Shown here: piece by piece, positions 6,793 through 9,214 of the stretch
Position numbering within the stretch: the first letter of the stretch is position 1
Layout of the letters: each line of letters starts with the position of its first letter
Source of the DNA: CAUZEO01 sp963578625
GTDB taxonomy: Bacteria; Verrucomicrobiota; Kiritimatiellia; SLOV01
NCBI GenBank assembly: GCA_963578625.1
Contig: CAUZEO010000214.1
Location: 1 to 9,214, forward strand
Reading direction: 5' to 3'
Length of the DNA: 9,214 bases
Program-made: the position numbers and the translations under genes
The notes under the pieces: generated by a model
What the model was told of the DNA's origin: nothing
Database searches by the model: none
What the model saw: only the letters and a program-made list of their open reading frames with translations

Positions 6793-7911
6793 GTGTCCGG
6801 CATTACCAGGATCGAAGAACACACGATTTACGAGAATCCCGAACCGAAGCTCCGTAGCCGTCACGGCAAGTTTCCGGGACTCGCCAAACTTCCTTCGGGC
6901 GAATTGATTGCAATTTTCGAAATTGGCGAAGCGTTCGGCAGCGTCGATTCAGGGGGCTACGTCACCCGCTCAAGCGATGATGGGCGAACCTGGAACCTTG
7001 AGGGCCCGATATGCGACATGACCGCGGTTGAACCGGGCCGCCGCATGGCCGGCGCGGTGAAACCCACCGTGCTGGACGATGGGTCACTCGTCGGCATCGG
7101 CTACTTTTTCGACCGCACCGACCCCGACCTGAATACGACGAACCCGGAAACCAAGGGGCTGCTGCCCGGATACAACGTCGTGACGTTCTCGAGCGACGAA
7201 GGGGAATCCTGGGCCCTGCCGACCCGGATCGATACTGGGTATCCGGAAGTCCTCGAGACCAGCGGCCCATGCATTCAACTTCGCGACGGCGATCTGCTCG
7301 CGGTCGGCCCGCCCTTCAAAATGTGGGACGGTTCGAACCCCACCGGCCAGGTCGGGGTGGCCCTGCGCAGCACCGACCGTGGAAAGAATTGGGACGGCAG
7401 CGCAAGGTACTTCACGACGCCGGGAAACCGGATCACCCCCTGGGAATCCAGGGTCTGCGAAATGCAGGACGGCCGGATCGTCTCGATGAACTGGTGCTAT
7501 GACCTCGAAAACGAAAAGCACCTCACGAACCATGTCACCGTTTCGCACGACAACGGTCACACCTGGTCGGACCCGATCGACACCGGTATTCAGGCGCAGG
7601 CTTCGAACGTCTCCTGGCTGGAAGGGGACACGCTGCTCACGATCCACGCCCACCGGGCCGGAGACGTCGGGCTCTATCTCCGGCGAGTCGATTTCGCCAA
7701 CGACAAGTGGAACGTGGTGGAAGAGGTCGTCATCTGGGGCGGGGTCAAGGCGCAGGACACGAGCAAGGGTATCATCGAACAGTTCGCCGCCCTTCAGTTC
7801 GGGCAACCCTCCCTGCTCCACCTGGATGGAGATGAGTACCTCGCAGCACACTGGTGTATCGAGGAATGCCTGGGAAAAATTAAAGCGCACCGGCTGAAGA
7901 TCACCGGATAA
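6793..7911 (+). CDS. Sialidase-fold (BNR/Asp-box) protein
   Basis: A 372-residue six-bladed beta-propeller of the sialidase superfamily. Four Asp boxes (SxDxGxxW) are intact: SSDDGRTW (60-67), SSDEGESW (133-140), STDRGKNW (193-200) and SHDNGHTW (251-258). Many relatives are exo-sialidases or other glycosidases, but the Asp box is only a structural turn. I could not confirm the arginine triad and Tyr/Glu pair of true sialidases, so sialic acid as substrate is not established. No signal peptide is present (it starts MSGITRIEEHTIYENPEPKL), implying a cytoplasmic location, unlike secreted sialidases. The start is GTG at 6793, preceded by AAGGAAG (6782-6788). It is the first gene of a plus-strand operon; the aldolase follows after 17 bp. 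A lyase, hydrolase or non-catalytic sugar-binding role are all possible. Confidence 0.85.
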   Translation: MSGITRIEEHTIYENPEPKLRSRHGKFPGLAKLPSGELIAIFEIGEAFGSVDSGGYVTRSSDDGRTWNLEGPICDMTAVEPGRRMAGAVKPTVLDDGSLVGIGYFFDRTDPDLNTTNPETKGLLPGYNVVTFSSDEGESWALPTRIDTGYPEVLETSGPCIQLRDGDLLAVGPPFKMWDGSNPTGQVGVALRSTDRGKNWDGSARYFTTPGNRITPWESRVCEMQDGRIVSMNWCYDLENEKHLTNHVTVSHDNGHTWSDPIDTGIQAQASNVSWLEGDTLLTIHAHRAGDVGLYLRRVDFANDKWNVVEEVVIWGGVKAQDTSKGIIEQFAALQFGQPSLLHLDGDEYLAAHWCIEECLGKIKAHRLKITG

Positions 7912-7928
7912 GACAGGAGACGACCCCA

Positions 7929-8705
7929 TTGGAATCTGCAACGCGATTACATCAGTGCATAGCCGAATCCCGCACTGCCGCCGGGATGTTCATGGCCCTG
8001 AACTCTCCGGCGGTGGCCGAATTGATTGCCGCGGGCGCCGACCTTGATTTCTTTGGCGCCGATCTCCAGCACGCACCCGTCAGCGCCGATGATTCCGCCT
8101 CCCTGCTGCGGTCCGTACAGGCGGTTAACCCGGAGATTACTCCACTGGTCCGTCTCCCGGATCACAGCGTCTACTGGATTCAGCAGTCGCTCGATATCGG
8201 CTACATGGGGCTGGTCGTGCCGCTGGTGGAGTCGGCGGCGCAGGCGCGCAAACTGGTTCGGGCCGCTTACTTTCCACCCGAGGGGGACCGTTCCTTCGCC
8301 GGAAGCGTGCGACGTCACCTCTACGGCGACGAACCCGACCGGGCGAACGAACGCACCATCCTGCTGCCCCAGATCGAGTCGGCAAAAGGATTGGAGAACG
8401 CCGAAGAAATCATTGCGGTCGAGGGAGTGAGCGGGGTGCTGTTCGGGCCCGAGGACCTGAGCCTGAGCTACGGCTGGCGGGGACAGGACCTCTGGTCATA
8501 CCCGCCCTTCCTGGAGGCGGCAAAGCGGGTCGTGGAACTATGCCGGCAATACAACAAGATCCCCGCAATTCTCACGGGCGCCTTTGAAGAAGCCCGGGAC
8601 ACGGGCTTCCAGGTGATCGGACTCGGCGGCGACATCGCCATGGTGCGCGTGGACCTGGTCGCGCTGATCAATAAACGGGTAAACCGATTGCGAAGAATCC
8701 CATAG
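7929..8705 (+). CDS. HpcH/HpaI-type class II aldolase (2-keto-3-deoxy acid aldolase family)
   Basis: A 258-residue metal-dependent aldolase of the HpcH/HpaI family, which reversibly splits 2-keto-3-deoxy (sugar) acids into pyruvate and an aldehyde in the cytoplasm. By analogy with HpaI, the key residues are visible: His48 (DLQHAP) as the base, Arg75 (LVRLPDH) binding pyruvate, and Glu150 (LLPQIES) and Asp176 (FGPEDLSLS) as metal ligands. Length is normal. The start is TTG at 7929 with an AGGAGA (7915-7920) 8 bases upstream, 17 bp after the sialidase-fold gene, so the two are one transcription unit. With the enolase-superfamily enzyme and SDR on the other strand it could complete an oxidation, dehydration and cleavage pathway for a sugar acid. 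The aldehyde product is unknown; some relatives are citrate lyase beta-like. The stop TAG (8703-8705) lies inside a 9-bp tandem repeat. Confidence 0.88.
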   Translation: MESATRLHQCIAESRTAAGMFMALNSPAVAELIAAGADLDFFGADLQHAPVSADDSASLLRSVQAVNPEITPLVRLPDHSVYWIQQSLDIGYMGLVVPLVESAAQARKLVRAAYFPPEGDRSFAGSVRRHLYGDEPDRANERTILLPQIESAKGLENAEEIIAVEGVSGVLFGPEDLSLSYGWRGQDLWSYPPFLEAAKRVVELCRQYNKIPAILTGAFEEARDTGFQVIGLGGDIAMVRVDLVALINKRVNRLRRIP

Positions 8706-8746
8706 GAGCTATGGGGGGCATGGGACCTATGGGACAGATGAACTGA
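8702..8746. repeat. 9-bp tandem repeat, consensus ATGGGACCT
   Basis: Four consecutive 9-base units, ATAGGAGCT, ATGGGGGGC, ATGGGACCT and ATGGGACAG, plus a partial fifth beginning ATGAACTGA, fill the 64-bp gap after the aldolase gene. The first unit contains the aldolase stop codon (8703-8705). The type (ATGGGACCT-like strings) is one I associate with dispersed intergenic repeats in environmental genomes. The repeat ends just before the Shine-Dalgarno of the next gene. Confidence 0.75.
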
Positions 8747-8769
8747 ATTAAAGGGAGGTACGCTGCAAG

Positions 8770-9214
8770 TTGACCGAAAGAAAAGCACAATACCAACAAT
8801 CCATCGACCGAGCCATGGCGTGGATGCTTCCCAACCAGGAGGAGCGCGGAAGCTTCGGCGAGGTGCACAGCATGGCGCACTACATGGCGCTTGGCGCCTC
8901 CCTGCTCTACAACGGCGCGCCATACGAAGCGACGCGGCTGCTGTCGTACATGAGGCAGACATACATCGCGCCGGACGGCGATTTCGACATGCCGGAGATC
9001 CGCGAAGGCATTGTCGGGCGCATGCAAGAATGCCGGTACATGCCGAGCTGGGTCATCTTTTCCGCCCACGTGAATCTGGCCTACGACATTTCGATGCAGG
9101 GCATCCCGCATGTCCTCAAGTATCAGGACGAAGAGACCGGGGGCCTGTACGGCAGCGAGAAGGACCGTGTCGCGGGCGCGGGCGTGATCAACACCGCTTC
9201 GACCTGCCTGGGGG
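8770..9214 (+). CDS. Alpha/alpha-toroid (squalene cyclase/prenyltransferase-like) protein, 3' truncated by window end
   Basis: An open frame of 148 codons runs off the window without a stop. The TTG start at 8770 is supported by a strong GGGAGGT (8753-8759) 10 bases upstream; ATG at 8815 (MAWMLPN) is an alternative. The text MAWMLPNQEERGSFGEVHS, SMAHYMALGASLLYNG and KYQDEETGGLYGSEKD alternates helices with QD/DGxFG-type turns. That pattern is typical of (alpha/alpha)6 toroids of the terpene cyclase/prenyltransferase fold, a fold also shared by many non-terpenoid proteins of environmental bacteria. No signal peptide is seen. It follows the aldolase by 64 bp on the same strand, probably in the same operon. 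The part that would show a catalytic motif is missing, so cyclase activity cannot be claimed; a polysaccharide-processing toroid role fits the context equally. Confidence 0.6.
   Translation, partial: MTERKAQYQQSIDRAMAWMLPNQEERGSFGEVHSMAHYMALGASLLYNGAPYEATRLLSYMRQTYIAPDGDFDMPEIREGIVGRMQECRYMPSWVIFSAHVNLAYDISMQGIPHVLKYQDEETGGLYGSEKDRVAGAGVINTASTCLG

Noticed and set aside
7084..7941. Minus-strand open frame of 285 codons
   Set aside because: Antisense shadow of the sialidase-fold gene, whose four Asp boxes establish the coding strand.
6793..8705. Naming the pair as a nan (sialic acid) operon
   Set aside because: The aldolase is of the metal-dependent HpcH/HpaI type, not NanA, and no NanE, NanK or transporter is seen.

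Overview
The window is a GC-rich bacterial segment with tightly packed genes for carbohydrate breakdown. I see no phage genes, transposases, CRISPR array or RNA genes. It looks like an environmental bacterium of the PVC, Hydrogenedentota or Poribacteria kind. That guess rests on the PhyH dioxygenase, the LamG and GH10-like proteins, frequent GTG/TTG starts, and short dispersed intergenic repeats of a type I associate with such genomes. It is low-confidence: no phylogenetic marker gene is present.

Layout. (1) Positions 13-879, plus strand: a phytanoyl-CoA dioxygenase family protein. (2) 880-1385: a convergent gap of about 500 bp with one doubtful small ORF (1026-1277). (3) Minus-strand operon read from about 4897 down to 1386: an enolase-superfamily dehydratase or racemase, an NAD-type short-chain dehydrogenase (11-bp gap), and a LamG/glycosidase-like gene whose original ATG lies 2 bp after the dehydrogenase stop. 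That last gene appears broken by a 2-base frameshift in its signal peptide, and its middle appears to be missing. (4) 4898-5029: a divergent control region with a perfect palindrome beside a candidate promoter for the minus operon. (5) Plus strand, 5030-6583: a GH10-like TIM-barrel glycosidase. (6) 6584-6792: an intergenic region holding a perfect inverted repeat, a decayed second copy overlapping the preceding stop codon, TCGAA-type repeats and a candidate promoter. (7) Plus-strand operon: a sialidase-fold protein with four Asp boxes (6793-7911), an HpcH/HpaI-type aldolase (7929-8705), a 9-bp tandem repeat, and the start of an alpha/alpha-toroid protein that runs off the window (8770-9214).

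Together the genes suggest a non-phosphorylative route for a sugar or sugar acid. Glycosidases (GH10-like, sialidase-fold) release the sugar, the short-chain dehydrogenase oxidises it, the enolase-superfamily enzyme dehydrates the acid to a 2-keto-3-deoxy acid, and the HpcH/HpaI aldolase cleaves that to pyruvate plus an aldehyde. The substrate cannot be read from sequence. The two intact glycosidase-like proteins lack obvious signal peptides and would act in the cytoplasm on imported material; only the damaged LamG gene encodes an export signal. No transporter, kinase or dedicated regulator lies in the window. The most notable points are the decayed LamG gene, the atypical active site of the enolase-superfamily protein, and repeats placed directly on the stop codons of two genes.
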